This document shows, piece by piece, positions 31,101 to 39,009 of a stretch of DNA of 64,000 nucleotides (position 1 is the stretch's first letter; every line of letters starts with the position of its first letter). Location of the stretch: NCBI RefSeq assembly GCF_039519235.1, contig NZ_CP154351.1, forward strand, positions 310,001-374,000, written 5' to 3'. The DNA comes from Micrococcus sp. 2A (lineage in GTDB: Bacteria > Actinomycetota > Actinomycetes > Actinomycetales > Micrococcaceae). The notes below the pieces were generated by a model. The model was not told where the DNA came from. It ran no database searches and saw only the letters and a list, made by a program, of their open reading frames with translations. The position numbers were made by a program, and so were the translations under genes.

Positions 31101-31139
31101 CCCGAGGGCGCGGTGGCGACGAGTGGGCGAGTGGGTCAT
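28101..31139 (-). CDS. secreted subtilisin-like serine protease with PA domain
   Basis: A 1012-residue exported S8 protease. A signal peptide (to about residue 31, ending AGAAP) is followed by an I9-like propeptide (about 65-170), and a catalytic domain with D214 (VGVIDSG), H286 (GGHGTHTAST), oxyanion N391 (SSGNSGP) and S607 (GTSMSSPH). A PA domain of about 110 residues is inserted near 430-545 (LCLPGTLDSAKAAGKIVVCD). A fibronectin-like domain and beta-rich C-terminal region follow. No LPXTG or membrane anchor is seen, so it is probably released. GAGGATCCTC precedes the ATG. A terminator follows; a regulator is divergently transcribed 102 bases away. Confidence 0.93.
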   Translation of the reverse strand: MTHSPTRRHRALGVTSALALVLSGAAAAGAAPEQGSAAPDPDAVTAVTGAAADTSRTAPAPETFEDGAYVVVLAEAPVASYDGGTEGYAPTRPGKGKGRDNGFNPKSANARAYAKHLTKKQDTVLERTGAGAPHTRYTTALNGFSGTFTAQEAAALAADPAVLAVVPDEIRQMDTVSSPDFLGLTGKKGVWAGLLGKKGDQAQAGRGVVVGVIDSGIRPEAASFQDRGHPAAPADWAGGCETGDAEAFPADSCNDKLIGAKYFVQGFGAARLAEVETLSPLDAGGHGTHTASTAAGNKDVTATVDGLERGTVSGMAPGAHVAAYKACWEGVTGGGCATSDTVAAIDAAVADGVDVVNFSISGTSTNVVDPVEVAFMNAATAGVFVAASSGNSGPTVSTTAHPSPWITTVAASSHAVYEHTLVTGDGQRFIGSSVTAPLPASTALVYAGDIAAAGADPAKAALCLPGTLDSAKAAGKIVVCDRGENARAQKSTVVKDAGGVGMVLVNVTDAGLNADLHAIPSVHLDHTNRDALLAYVRAGNATGQILATNEGTTTLVPEVAGFSSRGPSLAAESDLLKPDISAPGVDVLAAYSPEEAGEDFAYVSGTSMSSPHIAGLAALVKQGRPEFSPMEIKSAMMTTARDHASETSPFAGGAGFVDPTTMMDPGLVFDSDREDWFDYLAGQGITFAATGEPVSENPIDASDLNVPSIAMGELYGSQTVTRTLTNVGRSNGEWTAHVEGLEGLDVSVSPQVIKPRRGADADVDISVTAAGAPAGEWATGHIVWTGPAEQRVRIPVVVRPGVADAPATVTVERDADSLELPVLSGVDGTFTTRVNGLTRGEEHTGTTVRRPFFDKADAALTAHDFAYPRGYPTVRIEAETTAPDVDLDVYVTSSWSGYPVARSTTRGTGTEVYQGRIYSSAPEHQVYVVAKPGADGLPSDAPIDYTLRVFFPQEGGGDNGVLTFDPASAAVKPGETHVFHGTLETDGVSPYMGTVDILHDGRVVDTTTVRVQ

Positions 31140-31241
31140 GAGGATCCTCCGTGAGTGACGGGACGGCGCCTGGGCGACGTTCCCGCCATCCCACCACCGT
31201 GAGGTGCATCACGCACCCCTGTGAGGTAGCGTCAACGTGCC

Positions 31242-32168
31242 ATGACGCCCTTGCGCCACGCCGCTCCCCCCGCCCTCGACCCCGAGGAGCTCGCCGCCTT
31301 CCGCGCGCTCCTCGCGCGGCCCGAGACCCGGACCGATGACGTGGACGCCGCCGCGCTCGCGCACCTGGAGGCGCTCGGGCTCGTCCGGCGGCACGACGAC
31401 GGGTCCCTTGCGGTCCAGTCGCCGCACCGGCCGCTGACGGCCGAGGCGAACCGAGCGCAGGCCCGGGCCGACGCCCTGCGCGAGGCGGCCGAGTCCCTGC
31501 ACGCCGAGTTCCGACGTCGTGCCGGCGCGGGGCGCGAGTCGCTGGACGTGGTGGTGGGGGCCGCGGAGATCGTGGAGGCCGCCGTCGGGATCGCGCGCAC
31601 GGCGCGGCACACCGTGCGCGGCTTCGACCGCGGGCCCTACTTCCACGCCGACCCGCTGCCCGAGTCCGCGCAGTCCCGCTCCTCCGCGCGGGGCGTGAAG
31701 TGGCGCGTGATCTACGAGGGCGACTCGCTCCGCGGCGAACCGCCCGAGCGATGGGAGCTGATCGGGTCCACGCCGGGCGAGACGGGGCGCGTCATGCCGC
31801 ACCTGCCGTTCAAGCTCCTGATCGCGGACGACGCCGTCGCGCTCGTGGGACTCGTCGGCCCCAGCCCCGGCTCCGGGGAGGGTCTCGTGGTGCGCGGCGC
31901 CCTGCTCGTGGACGCCCTCGTCCGTCTGTTCGAGCAGCAGTGGGAGCTGGCCCTCCCGGTCTCCTCGGGGGACCACGGCGCGCTCGACCCCCACGACCGC
32001 CGCCTGCTCGCGATGCTCAGCACCGGGATGACGGACGAGGGCATGGCCCGATCGCTCGAGGTCTCCCGCCGCACCGTGCAGCGGCGCGTCTCTGAGCTCG
32101 CACGGCGCATGGGCGCCGAGGGGCGCTTCCAGCTCGGGGTGCAGGCCGCCCGTCGCGGCTGGGTGTGA
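31242..32168 (+). CDS. TrmB/LuxR-type helix-turn-helix regulator
   Basis: A 308-residue regulator. A TrmB-like N-terminal portion (about 1-60, LDPEELAAFRALLARPETR, ALAHLEALGLVRR) is followed by a coiled linker, a phospholipase-D-like sensor fold (about 100-230), and a LuxR-type helix-turn-helix at the C-terminus (LAMLSTGMTDEGMARSLEVS, RRTVQRRVSELARRMG). It is divergent from the subtilase with a 102-base gap, so it is likely to control that protease; this is inference. A -10-like TAGCGT (31227-31232) lies nine bases before the ATG. The gap contains two copies of GTGAGGT (31199-31226 region), candidate binding elements. Confidence 0.82.
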   Translation: MTPLRHAAPPALDPEELAAFRALLARPETRTDDVDAAALAHLEALGLVRRHDDGSLAVQSPHRPLTAEANRAQARADALREAAESLHAEFRRRAGAGRESLDVVVGAAEIVEAAVGIARTARHTVRGFDRGPYFHADPLPESAQSRSSARGVKWRVIYEGDSLRGEPPERWELIGSTPGETGRVMPHLPFKLLIADDAVALVGLVGPSPGSGEGLVVRGALLVDALVRLFEQQWELALPVSSGDHGALDPHDRRLLAMLSTGMTDEGMARSLEVSRRTVQRRVSELARRMGAEGRFQLGVQAARRGWV

Positions 32169-32193
32169 CCCGGCCGTCCCGACGTCGGGCCCG

Positions 32194-32964
32194 TCAGCCC
32201 TCGTAGGCGCGCCGGAAGTTCTCCAGGATCCGCGGCGGCTCGGGCGCGGTCGTCGCGGCGATGCGCGCGAACGTGGCATCGGACTCCTCGGGGGCGAAGT
32301 ACCCGTGGTGCGCGTAGATCCGCAGGCGCTCCAGGAGCCCGGCCTGGTCGAGCTCGGGGTGGAACTGCGTGGCGTACTGGTGCTCGCCGAGGCGGAACAT
32401 CTGCACCGGGCACGTGACGCCGGACGCCAGCACGACGGCGCCCTCCGGCAGCTGCGTCACGGCCTCCTTGTGGCCCACGTAGGCGGTGAAGTCGGCCGGC
32501 ATCCCCGCGAGGAGGGGGTCTGCCGCGCCCTCGTCCGTGAGGGTGACCGTGACGGGCCCGGCGGACTCGCCGTACGTGCCGTCCACGAGCGCTCCCACGT
32601 GACGCCCGAGCGTGCCGACGCCGTAGCAGCAGCCCAAGAACGGACGGTCCTCGGCGAGCACCACCTCGAGCATCCGGGCGAGCTCCGACTCCACGCGCCG
32701 CTGCAGTGCTGACTTCGTGTCCTCGGGGTCGGAGGTGGTGTAGGGGCTGCCGGGCAGGATGACGCCGGCGTGCCGGGCCAGGAGGTCACCCCAGTCGGGG
32801 CGGGCGTCGGGTGCGGCGCCGAGATCGCGGCCCAGCTGCATCGCGGTCAGCTGTCCGTCCGCGAAGCCCCCGAGGCGCTGCACGGCCTCGGCCTCGGCCA
32901 GCGCGGCGTCCACCTCGGGGCGCGTCTGGACCAGGAGGAAGGGGCGCTGCGGGGTGGAGGTCAT
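32194..32964 (-). CDS. class I glutamine amidotransferase-like protein
   Basis: A 256-residue GATase1 protein, probably a stand-alone glutaminase/hydrolase similar to GMP synthase-like amidotransferases. The nucleophile is C113 in FLGCCYGVGTLG, the oxyanion strand VILPGSPYTTSD lies upstream, and the His-Glu pair is in ATQFHPELD. VGHKEAVTQLPEGAVVLA is typical of this family. The acceptor is not predictable. The ATG sits six bases after TAGTCT (32971-32976, minus), a leaderless arrangement. It converges with the LuxR-type regulator gene. Confidence 0.88.
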   Translation of the reverse strand: MTSTPQRPFLLVQTRPEVDAALAEAEAVQRLGGFADGQLTAMQLGRDLGAAPDARPDWGDLLARHAGVILPGSPYTTSDPEDTKSALQRRVESELARMLEVVLAEDRPFLGCCYGVGTLGRHVGALVDGTYGESAGPVTVTLTDEGAADPLLAGMPADFTAYVGHKEAVTQLPEGAVVLASGVTCPVQMFRLGEHQYATQFHPELDQAGLLERLRIYAHHGYFAPEESDATFARIAATTAPEPPRILENFRRAYEG

Positions 32965-33073
32965 CGGAGCAGACTAACCGGCCGCGGGCGGGTCTGCGCC
33001 GGGTCGTCGTCATGGGACGCCGCGCGTGTCCCTCTGCCTCGCGGGCCGCGTCCCGTGGCCGGGCACGCCCCGC

Positions 33074-33979
33074 TCAGCGTCCCGCCGCCGCCTTGGACTC
33101 CACCGTGCGGGCCAGCTCACGCAGCGTCCCGAGCTCCCGGGAGATCCGCGAGTCCAGGTCCGCGTCCGTGAGGGTCTCGGAGCCGCCGCGCGCCCGCAGG
33201 TAGAGCAGCTGGGCGAACCGGGCCCTGCGCCACTGGAACTCGGCGGCGGCGTCCCGGGCCTGCAGGGCCTTGGAGATCTCCCGCTCGTACAGCGGCGGGG
33301 CGTTGAGCTGGCGCTGGCGCACCTCGAGCACGCGGGCGGCGCGGCCGGGTTCGCTGGGCACCTCGTCGGCCTCCAGGAGGCGCTTGCCGAGGTTGGCGGC
33401 GGTGATGTGCTCGCCCTCCTCCCGCAGGATCTGCGCGGCCAGGGCGAGGGCGGCCTGGATGGACTTCCAGCGGCCCACGGCCCCGTCCCACGGCAGGTTC
33501 GTCAGCAGGCCGAGCGTGGCCAGCGCGCCCTCCACGTCCTCGTGCAGCAGGTACATGCGCGCGGCCATGTCGAAGAGGTCCTCGAGCTGGGATCCGGAGC
33601 GCAGGTTCAGCCCGTGGGAGAGGCGGGCGGCCGTGGCCACGAGCTCCGGGTCGTCCAGGTGGCGCTGGCCGACGGCCACGATCCGGGACTCGGGGGAGCC
33701 CGCGTCCACGGGGGAGAAGGCCGTGTCCGCCGCGGCCTTGCGCTCCTCGGGGCGCTCGGTGCGCACCCGGATCACGGAGCCGTGGGCGATCCTCACCTCG
33801 CGGCCGCCCTCCAGGGTGGCGATCACGAGTGCGGGCGTGCCGAAGTCGTCCCGCACGGTGCGCACGGAGGCCACGGCCGGGGCGGGCTCGCCGCGGCGGG
33901 TGAGGAAGGAGTCGCCCGGCTGGACCTCCTGGGCCTTGAGGTGACGGAGGTAGCCGCCGCTGACCGGTGCCACGCTCAT
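33074..33979 (-). CDS. conserved hypothetical protein with helical repeat region
   Basis: A 301-residue protein of unknown function. The N-terminal 80 residues are beta-rich (GDSFLTRRG, VIATLEGGREVRIAHGS), compatible with a small barrel. The remainder is helical and contains TPR-like helix pairs (RMYLLHEDVEGALATLGLL, ALALAAQILREEGEHITAA). Arg/Leu-rich C-terminus. Its ATG overlaps the stop of the upstream Nudix-like gene as ATGA (33976-33979), so the two are cotranscribed and may act together. Otherwise unrecognised. Confidence 0.7.
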   Translation of the reverse strand: MSVAPVSGGYLRHLKAQEVQPGDSFLTRRGEPAPAVASVRTVRDDFGTPALVIATLEGGREVRIAHGSVIRVRTERPEERKAAADTAFSPVDAGSPESRIVAVGQRHLDDPELVATAARLSHGLNLRSGSQLEDLFDMAARMYLLHEDVEGALATLGLLTNLPWDGAVGRWKSIQAALALAAQILREEGEHITAANLGKRLLEADEVPSEPGRAARVLEVRQRQLNAPPLYEREISKALQARDAAAEFQWRRARFAQLLYLRARGGSETLTDADLDSRISRELGTLRELARTVESKAAAGR

Positions 33980-34515
33980 CGCCCCCAGCCCACGTGGGCG
34001 AGCGCCTGGCGGAGCAGGTTCCCGCGGCCGCCGATGAACTCGGCCTGCACGTCCTCGCTCAGCGCCTCGTCCGGCGTGAGCCACGTCAGCTCCAGCGCGT
34101 CCTGGCGCGGGCTGCACTCGCCCGTCACCGGCACCACGTAGACCATCGAGACGGCGTGCTGCCGGTCGTCGGTCAGCCCCGTCTCGGACGGCGCAGGGAA
34201 GTACTCGGCCACGGTGCACGGCACGATCGACGGTGGCAGCTGCGGGAACACGAGCGGGCCCAGGTCCTTCTCGAGGTGGCGCATGAGCGCGGCGCGGATC
34301 GTCTCGCGGTACATCACGCGGCCGGAGACGATGGTGCGCTGGAAGCGGCCCTCGTCGTCGGCCACGTAGAGCAGGCCGATCTCGGAGACGTAGCCGAGCG
34401 CGTCGAGGCGCACCGGGATCGCCTCCACGTAGACCATGGGCAGCCGTCGGCGGGCCTCGTAGAGGTCCTCCTCGGACAGCCATCCCGGATTCGGGTCGGG
34501 GGTGCGCACGCTCAT
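33976..34515 (-). CDS. Nudix-fold protein with degenerate Nudix box (DUF4916-like)
   Basis: A 179-residue protein resembling the DUF4916/Nudix-like group. The expected box GX5EX7REUXEEXGU is recognisable but altered: GRVMYRETIRAALMRHLEKD has RHLEKD where REVxEE is expected, so metal-dependent hydrolysis is doubtful. Strands IGLLYVADDEGRF and VSMVYVVPV flank the helix. A TAGAAC (34522-34527, minus) lies six bases before the ATG. Stop overlaps the next gene (ATGA). Confidence 0.75.
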   Translation of the reverse strand: MSVRTPDPNPGWLSEEDLYEARRRLPMVYVEAIPVRLDALGYVSEIGLLYVADDEGRFQRTIVSGRVMYRETIRAALMRHLEKDLGPLVFPQLPPSIVPCTVAEYFPAPSETGLTDDRQHAVSMVYVVPVTGECSPRQDALELTWLTPDEALSEDVQAEFIGGRGNLLRQALAHVGWGR

Positions 34516-34600
34516 GGCTCTGTTCTACCGGAGTTCCGGGCTCGGGGCACGTCGGGCCGGCGCGTTCCGCCCTCGGCGAGGGGCACGACGACGGCGCGGC

Positions 34601-35731
34601 TCAGTGCGCACCCGGGCCCCACGTCGCGCGGAAGTACTGCCGGGCCATGGGGGCCTGCTCCGCGCTCGCCCCCAGCTCGAGGGCCGCCTCGACCGGCCAG
34701 TTCGGGTTCGCGAGGGCCGCCCGCCCCACGCACACGGCGTCCGCCGCGCCGGAGACGAGCACCTCCTCCACCTCCTGCGGCGTGGTCAGGGAGCCGACGG
34801 CGGACACCACCATCCGCTGCGTCCCCTCCTTCACCGCCCGCGCCAGGGGCACCTGGTAGCCCGGGCCCTTGGGGCCGTGGTACCGGTCGCCCAGGCCCGC
34901 GGAGGAGACGTCCATCCAGTGCACGCCCTCCTCCTCGAGGATCCGGGCCAGGCGCACCGTCTCCTCGATGCCCCAGCCCTCCTCCACCCAGTCGGAGCCG
35001 GAGATCCGCACGCCCAGGATCTTGTCCGCGGGCCACACCTCGCGCACGGCCGCCACGAGCTCGCGCAGGAACCGCGTGCGCCCCTCGAAGTCTCCGCCGT
35101 ACCCGTCCGTGCGGGTGTTGGTCAGCGGGGAGAGGAACTGGTGGATGAGGTAGCCGTGTGCGGCGTGCAGCTGCACGGCGCCGAACCCGGCCTCGTCCGC
35201 GCGACGGGCGGCGTCCGCGAAGGCGCGCACGGTGCCCGCGACGTCCTGCTCGGTCATGGCGCGCACGTTCGCCGGCATCGAGGTGGCGGGCACGCCCGAG
35301 GGCGAGAGGGTCGCCCACGCGTCGGGGCCCTCCAGGATCGGCTCGCCCGCGGGCACGCCCGGGTGCATGGGCACGGTGGAGGCCTTCGCTCCGGCGTGGC
35401 CCAGCTGGACCGCGGGCACCGCGCCCTCGGCGGCGACGTACGCGGCGATCGGCGCCCACGCGTCCCGCTGCTCGTCGTTCCACAGGCCGGTGTCCCACGC
35501 GGAGATGCGCCCCTCGGGCGTCACCGCCGTCGCCTCCGCCACCACGATCCCGAAGCCGCCCGCAGCCCGTGCCCCCAGGTGCTGGAAGTGCCAGCCGTGG
35601 GGGACGCCGTCGCGGGCCTCGCACGCGTACATGCACATGGGCGGCAGGATCAGGCGGTTGCGCACCTCGACGCCGTTGATCGTCAGCGGCTCGAGGATCG
35701 CGGGCAGGGCGGGAGAGGTCGCGTCGGTCAT
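34601..35731 (-). CDS. Old Yellow Enzyme-family NADH:flavin oxidoreductase (YqjM type)
   Basis: A 376-residue FMN-dependent ene-reductase fold. The thermophilic-like (YqjM) signature is visible: PPMCMY with the flavin-tuning cysteine near the N-terminus, EATAVTPEGRIS, the HAGAKAST segment, the substrate-binding His pair within HAAHGYLIHQFLSPLTN, and the C-terminal phosphate-binding VGRAALANPNWP. It reduces activated C=C bonds of unsaturated carbonyls; the natural substrate is unknown. The ATG is six bases after TAAGGT (35738-35743, minus). A short CCCCGGA tandem repeat lies directly upstream. Confidence 0.92.
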   Translation of the reverse strand: MTDATSPALPAILEPLTINGVEVRNRLILPPMCMYACEARDGVPHGWHFQHLGARAAGGFGIVVAEATAVTPEGRISAWDTGLWNDEQRDAWAPIAAYVAAEGAVPAVQLGHAGAKASTVPMHPGVPAGEPILEGPDAWATLSPSGVPATSMPANVRAMTEQDVAGTVRAFADAARRADEAGFGAVQLHAAHGYLIHQFLSPLTNTRTDGYGGDFEGRTRFLRELVAAVREVWPADKILGVRISGSDWVEEGWGIEETVRLARILEEEGVHWMDVSSAGLGDRYHGPKGPGYQVPLARAVKEGTQRMVVSAVGSLTTPQEVEEVLVSGAADAVCVGRAALANPNWPVEAALELGASAEQAPMARQYFRATWGPGAH

Positions 35732-35750
35732 GGCCTCACCTTACGAGGGC

Positions 35751-35785
35751 CCCCGGACCCCGGACCCCGGACCCCGGACCCCGGA
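35751..35785. repeat. five tandem CCCCGGA heptamers
   Basis: Five exact 7-base units from 35751 to 35785, placed between the divergent OYE gene and the 105-residue hypothetical gene. The tract sits upstream of both predicted -10 boxes (35738-35743 and 35807-35812). Copy-number variation would change promoter spacing. Confidence 0.9.
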
Positions 35786-35818
35786 GGCCGTGCGGCGCCG
35801 CCTCGCTACCCTGGCGGC

Positions 35819-36136
35819 ATGCCCTCCTACCGCACCCGTCTGCAGATCGGCGACCTCCGCCCCGGCCATCGCCCCGAGGAGGTCATGGACCTCGCCGAGG
35901 CCGCCGTGCAGGCCACGCACGTGCTCGCCGCGAAGGACGTCGAGGTCGTCTCCCGGGTGCCGCGCATCGTGCTGCGCTTCACCGTCCCCGCCTCGCACCG
36001 CGCGGGGGAGGACGCCGAGGCCGTGGGCGTCGGCGCGCGGATGGCGGAGGCGGTGTCCGGCGTCGCCGTCACGGGGCGCCTGGACGTCCTGCGGCGCGAC
36101 GGCGGCCGCTGGGTCCCGGTGCACGCCGCGCCGTGA
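35819..36136 (+). CDS. small hypothetical protein
   Basis: A 105-residue protein with regular beta-alpha-beta character: MPSYRTRLQIGDLRPG, then VMDLAEAAVQATHVLAAKD, a strand at RVPRIVLRFTVP, and a second helix (DAEAVGVGARMAEAVSG). It is likely a small ferredoxin-like fold; I do not recognise a family. The ATG is six bases after TACCCT (35807-35812), the leaderless pattern, which supports that it is a real gene. Divergent from the OYE gene. Confidence 0.65.
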   Translation: MPSYRTRLQIGDLRPGHRPEEVMDLAEAAVQATHVLAAKDVEVVSRVPRIVLRFTVPASHRAGEDAEAVGVGARMAEAVSGVAVTGRLDVLRRDGGRWVPVHAAP

Positions 36137-36208
36137 GGGTGACGCGCCCTGAGCGCACGGGGGACACCGCGCTGCGCCGTCGACCGGCCGCGCGACGCCG
36201 GTCGGGGC

Positions 36209-38371
36209 TCAGGGGGTGAGGCTCGCGTCCCGCTCCACCTGGCGCACCCACGAGCGGCGCACGGCGACGGCGAGCACGAGGGCGAGGGCCCCGAACACCG
36301 CGGTGAGGCCGACCCAGGCGCTCTGCTCGGCACCGAGCGGGGGCGGCAGCAGGCGCGGGAGGCCGAGGTTCAGCAGGGTCCAGCCCATGCCCAGCGCGAC
36401 CCCCATGCGGCCGCGATCCGTCAGCGCCAGGTGCAGGCCGAGGACCAGCACGGCCAGCAGCAGGAGGGTGGCGAAGAGCTCAGTGGGGAACCACGGCAGG
36501 GCCACGCCCCACGCGTTCAGCGCCGAGCCCAGCGTGGTGGGCAGGCCGGCCAGCAGGACACCGGCGAGCAGACCGGCGGCGCCGTCGGTGACCACCCGCT
36601 CCGCGCCCGTGCGCGCGGGCCGGTCCGTGAGACGCCGGATCACGCGCACCATCAGCGCCAGGGCCACCAGCCACACCAGCACCTCGAGCCCCCACGGGAC
36701 GAGCACGGCGAGCGGGAACCACGTGCTGACGGCCAGGAGCGCGCCGGCCAGGGGCCAGCCGACCTCCCGCTGCCGTGAGGAGGCCGCCTGCCCGGGGGCC
36801 CACTGGTGGAGCACGTGCACGCCCACCGCCGCCCACAGCCCCGGCCACACGAGCGGGTGCAGCGGATACAGGGAGAAGACGGTGGTGGTGAAGCCGTAGC
36901 GGCCGTCGTGTGCGGCGCGGTAGGAGCCGAAGTCCAGGGCGTCCAGCCCGGGGAGGCGGCCGAACAGGCCCAGGCCCCACGCGCCGGCGAGCACGAACAC
37001 CAGCCACGCGAGCGTCAGGCCGGCCTGCCGCCGGCGGTCCTTGGCCGTCGCCGCGCGGCGCGGCTCGGGCGCACCCAGGGGCGCAGTGTAGGACGGGATC
37101 AGGGGGATCGCCGCGGTCGTGGGGCCGTCGGGTGCCGGCGCAGGAGCGGCCGCCGAGCGGATGGCCTCGGCCTTCGTGCTCAGGCGGTCCCGGCGGCGCC
37201 ACTCGGGCAGCGCGACGCGGGCGCGGGCGAACAGCTCCTCGTCCGTCACGTCCTCGTCCGGGTGGGCGAGGAAGGGCCGCTGGGACGCCACGGGGATGAT
37301 CTCCGGGCCCTCGAGCTCGCGCGCCGCCCGGTAGAGGGCCTGCGACTCCCGGTCCTGGTGGGCGCGCAGCCGGCTCGCCTCCTCGAGGGCCTGCTGGTCG
37401 CCCAGGTGGCGCTCGCGGTCGGCGAGCAGGCGAGCCTGGCTCAGGGCGCGGTCCGCGGAGTGCCCGGCGTAGCGGCGCGCGCGCTCGATCCAGCGCCGGC
37501 GCGCCTCCTCCGCCTCCCGGCGCAGACGCTCCTCCTCCGCGCGGCGGCGGCGGCGCTCGGCCTCCTTGGCGGCCGCGGCCTCCTGGCGGGCGCGCTCGCG
37601 CTCGTCGGCCTCGCGGCGCAGGCGTTCGGCCTCCACGCGTGCCGCGTGGCGCCGGCGCTCCTCCTCCGCCAGGAGCCGGGCGTGCTCGGCCTCGGCGCGC
37701 CGGCGCTCACGCTCGGCGGCCTCCGCCTCCTCCCGGGCGCGACGCTCGGCCTGGACGCGGGCGCGCTCGGCGGCCACCTCCGCCTCGCGGCGGCGCCTCT
37801 CCTCCCGCTCCTGGCGGTGGCGGGCGGCCTCCTCGGCCTGGCGGGCCTTCTGCTCGGCGCTCGCGCGGCGCTGGCGCTCGGCCTCCCGCTGCCGGCGGGC
37901 CCGCTGCTCCCCCTTGCGGCGGCGGGCGAGCTCGGCGGCGCGGCGACGGCGCTCCTGCTCCTCGGCCTTTTCCAGCGCCAGGGCCTCGGCCGCGCGCCCG
38001 GGGTCGACCGTCGGGGCCGCCTCGGGCTCCACCGGGCGGTGGCCGAGGGTCCCCACGAGGGGCGTGGTGAAGCGGGCGAGGTCCTGGCCGCCGATCCGGT
38101 CGAGGATGGCGCGCAGGTCTCCGTGGGAGCGCTGGCCCGCCGGCGAGCCCTCCGCGCGCAGGCTGTCCATGGCGGCGTTGACGTCCGCGCGGCGGCCCTC
38201 ACGAGTGGTGCGCTGGGCGGGCGTCTCCGGGCGCGTCGGCGTGCCGCGCAGGGCGCGCGCGTGGCGCTTGATCTGCCGGCGGGAGATCTCCCCGGGGGCG
38301 GCGAGCGCGTGCCGCGGGCGCGAGCGAGGGCTCTCGGAGGACTCCGCGGGCTCGGGAGACGCGCCGGTCAT
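36209..38371 (-). CDS. coiled-coil (single-alpha-helix) plus TspO-like membrane fusion protein
   Basis: A 720-residue protein in three parts. Residues 1-125 are disordered and basic. Residues 126-355 are an almost uninterrupted Arg/Glu/Ala charged helix (runs such as RRRAEEERLRREAEEARRR), with few hydrophobic heptad positions, more like a single alpha-helix or very charged coiled coil. Residues 449-710 hold about seven or eight hydrophobic segments; FTTTVFSLYPLHPLVWPGLW, HQWAPGQA and SRQREVGWPLAGALLAVSTW resemble TspO/MBR-like proteins (tentative). The start overlaps the DedA stop (ATGA, 38368-38371), so it is the last gene of a three-gene operon. An in-frame reading extends to 38935 but lies inside dedA. 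Confidence 0.75.
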   Translation of the reverse strand: MTGASPEPAESSESPRSRPRHALAAPGEISRRQIKRHARALRGTPTRPETPAQRTTREGRRADVNAAMDSLRAEGSPAGQRSHGDLRAILDRIGGQDLARFTTPLVGTLGHRPVEPEAAPTVDPGRAAEALALEKAEEQERRRRAAELARRRKGEQRARRQREAERQRRASAEQKARQAEEAARHRQEREERRRREAEVAAERARVQAERRAREEAEAAERERRRAEAEHARLLAEEERRRHAARVEAERLRREADERERARQEAAAAKEAERRRRRAEEERLRREAEEARRRWIERARRYAGHSADRALSQARLLADRERHLGDQQALEEASRLRAHQDRESQALYRAARELEGPEIIPVASQRPFLAHPDEDVTDEELFARARVALPEWRRRDRLSTKAEAIRSAAAPAPAPDGPTTAAIPLIPSYTAPLGAPEPRRAATAKDRRRQAGLTLAWLVFVLAGAWGLGLFGRLPGLDALDFGSYRAAHDGRYGFTTTVFSLYPLHPLVWPGLWAAVGVHVLHQWAPGQAASSRQREVGWPLAGALLAVSTWFPLAVLVPWGLEVLVWLVALALMVRVIRRLTDRPARTGAERVVTDGAAGLLAGVLLAGLPTTLGSALNAWGVALPWFPTELFATLLLLAVLVLGLHLALTDRGRMGVALGMGWTLLNLGLPRLLPPPLGAEQSAWVGLTAVFGALALVLAVAVRRSWVRQVERDASLTP

Positions 38372-39009
38372 GCTGCCCCCTTCCCGGATCGTCGGCGCCA
38401 TGCCACGATCCCCGCGATGATCATCCCTGCAAGGGTACCCAACGCCACCCCCACCAGTGCCGACGCCCACCAGGGGAGCCCGGTGGTCTGACCGGACACC
38501 CACCCGAGCCCCACCATGTAGACGCTCCAGGTCAGCGAGCCGAGGCCGGAGAGCCACAGGAACACGGGCCACCGGATGCCCGCGATCCCCGCCGCGGCCA
38601 TGGAGGCGGTGCGCCCGCCGGAGACGAACCGCAGCACGAACAGCCCCGCGAGGCCCGTGGCCGGCCCGGCCTTGACCAGCAGGGAGCGGATCCCGCGGTG
38701 CACCCAGCGGCCCCACGCCCAGCGGTCGAGGCGCCTGGCCAGCCCGTGCCGGAAGAGCGCGTACAGGCCGATGTCGCCCGCCCAGCAGCCGAGCCACGCG
38801 GCGAGGACGGACGCCCACAGGCTGACCCGGCCCGCCAGCGCGAGCGAGCCCGAGCCGATCACCAGGATCTCCGACGGCACCGGCGGGACGGGCGCGTCGA
38901 GGGCCACGAGCAGCGCCGTGAGCGGGTGGAACCACGCGCCGAGGCGGTCCAGGAGGTCCGCGGGTCCGGTCTCCGTGGAGGCCGCCGTCAGGGCGGTCAT
39001 GGCCGTCAT
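38368..39009 (-). CDS. DedA-family membrane protein
   Basis: A 213-residue DedA/SNARE-associated-type membrane protein with about five hydrophobic segments. The motifs PSEILVIGSGSLA, AWLGCWAGDIGLYALFRHGLA and LRFVSGGRTASMAAAGIAGI match the family; the conserved basic/proline segment is RFVSGGR. DedA proteins are implicated in flipping undecaprenyl phosphate or phosphatidylethanolamine; which applies here is unknown. Its ATG overlaps the stop of the upstream pseudouridine synthase (ATGA), and its stop overlaps the next start (ATGA). Confidence 0.88.
   Translation of the reverse strand: MTAMTALTAASTETGPADLLDRLGAWFHPLTALLVALDAPVPPVPSEILVIGSGSLALAGRVSLWASVLAAWLGCWAGDIGLYALFRHGLARRLDRWAWGRWVHRGIRSLLVKAGPATGLAGLFVLRFVSGGRTASMAAAGIAGIRWPVFLWLSGLGSLTWSVYMVGLGWVSGQTTGLPWWASALVGVALGTLAGMIIAGIVAWRRRSGKGAA

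Noticed and set aside
38368..38935. An N-terminal extension of the coiled-coil protein reaching back through dedA
   Set aside because: The ATG at 38371 overlaps the dedA stop (ATGA), as in the neighbouring gene pairs; the extension is only the other frame of dedA.
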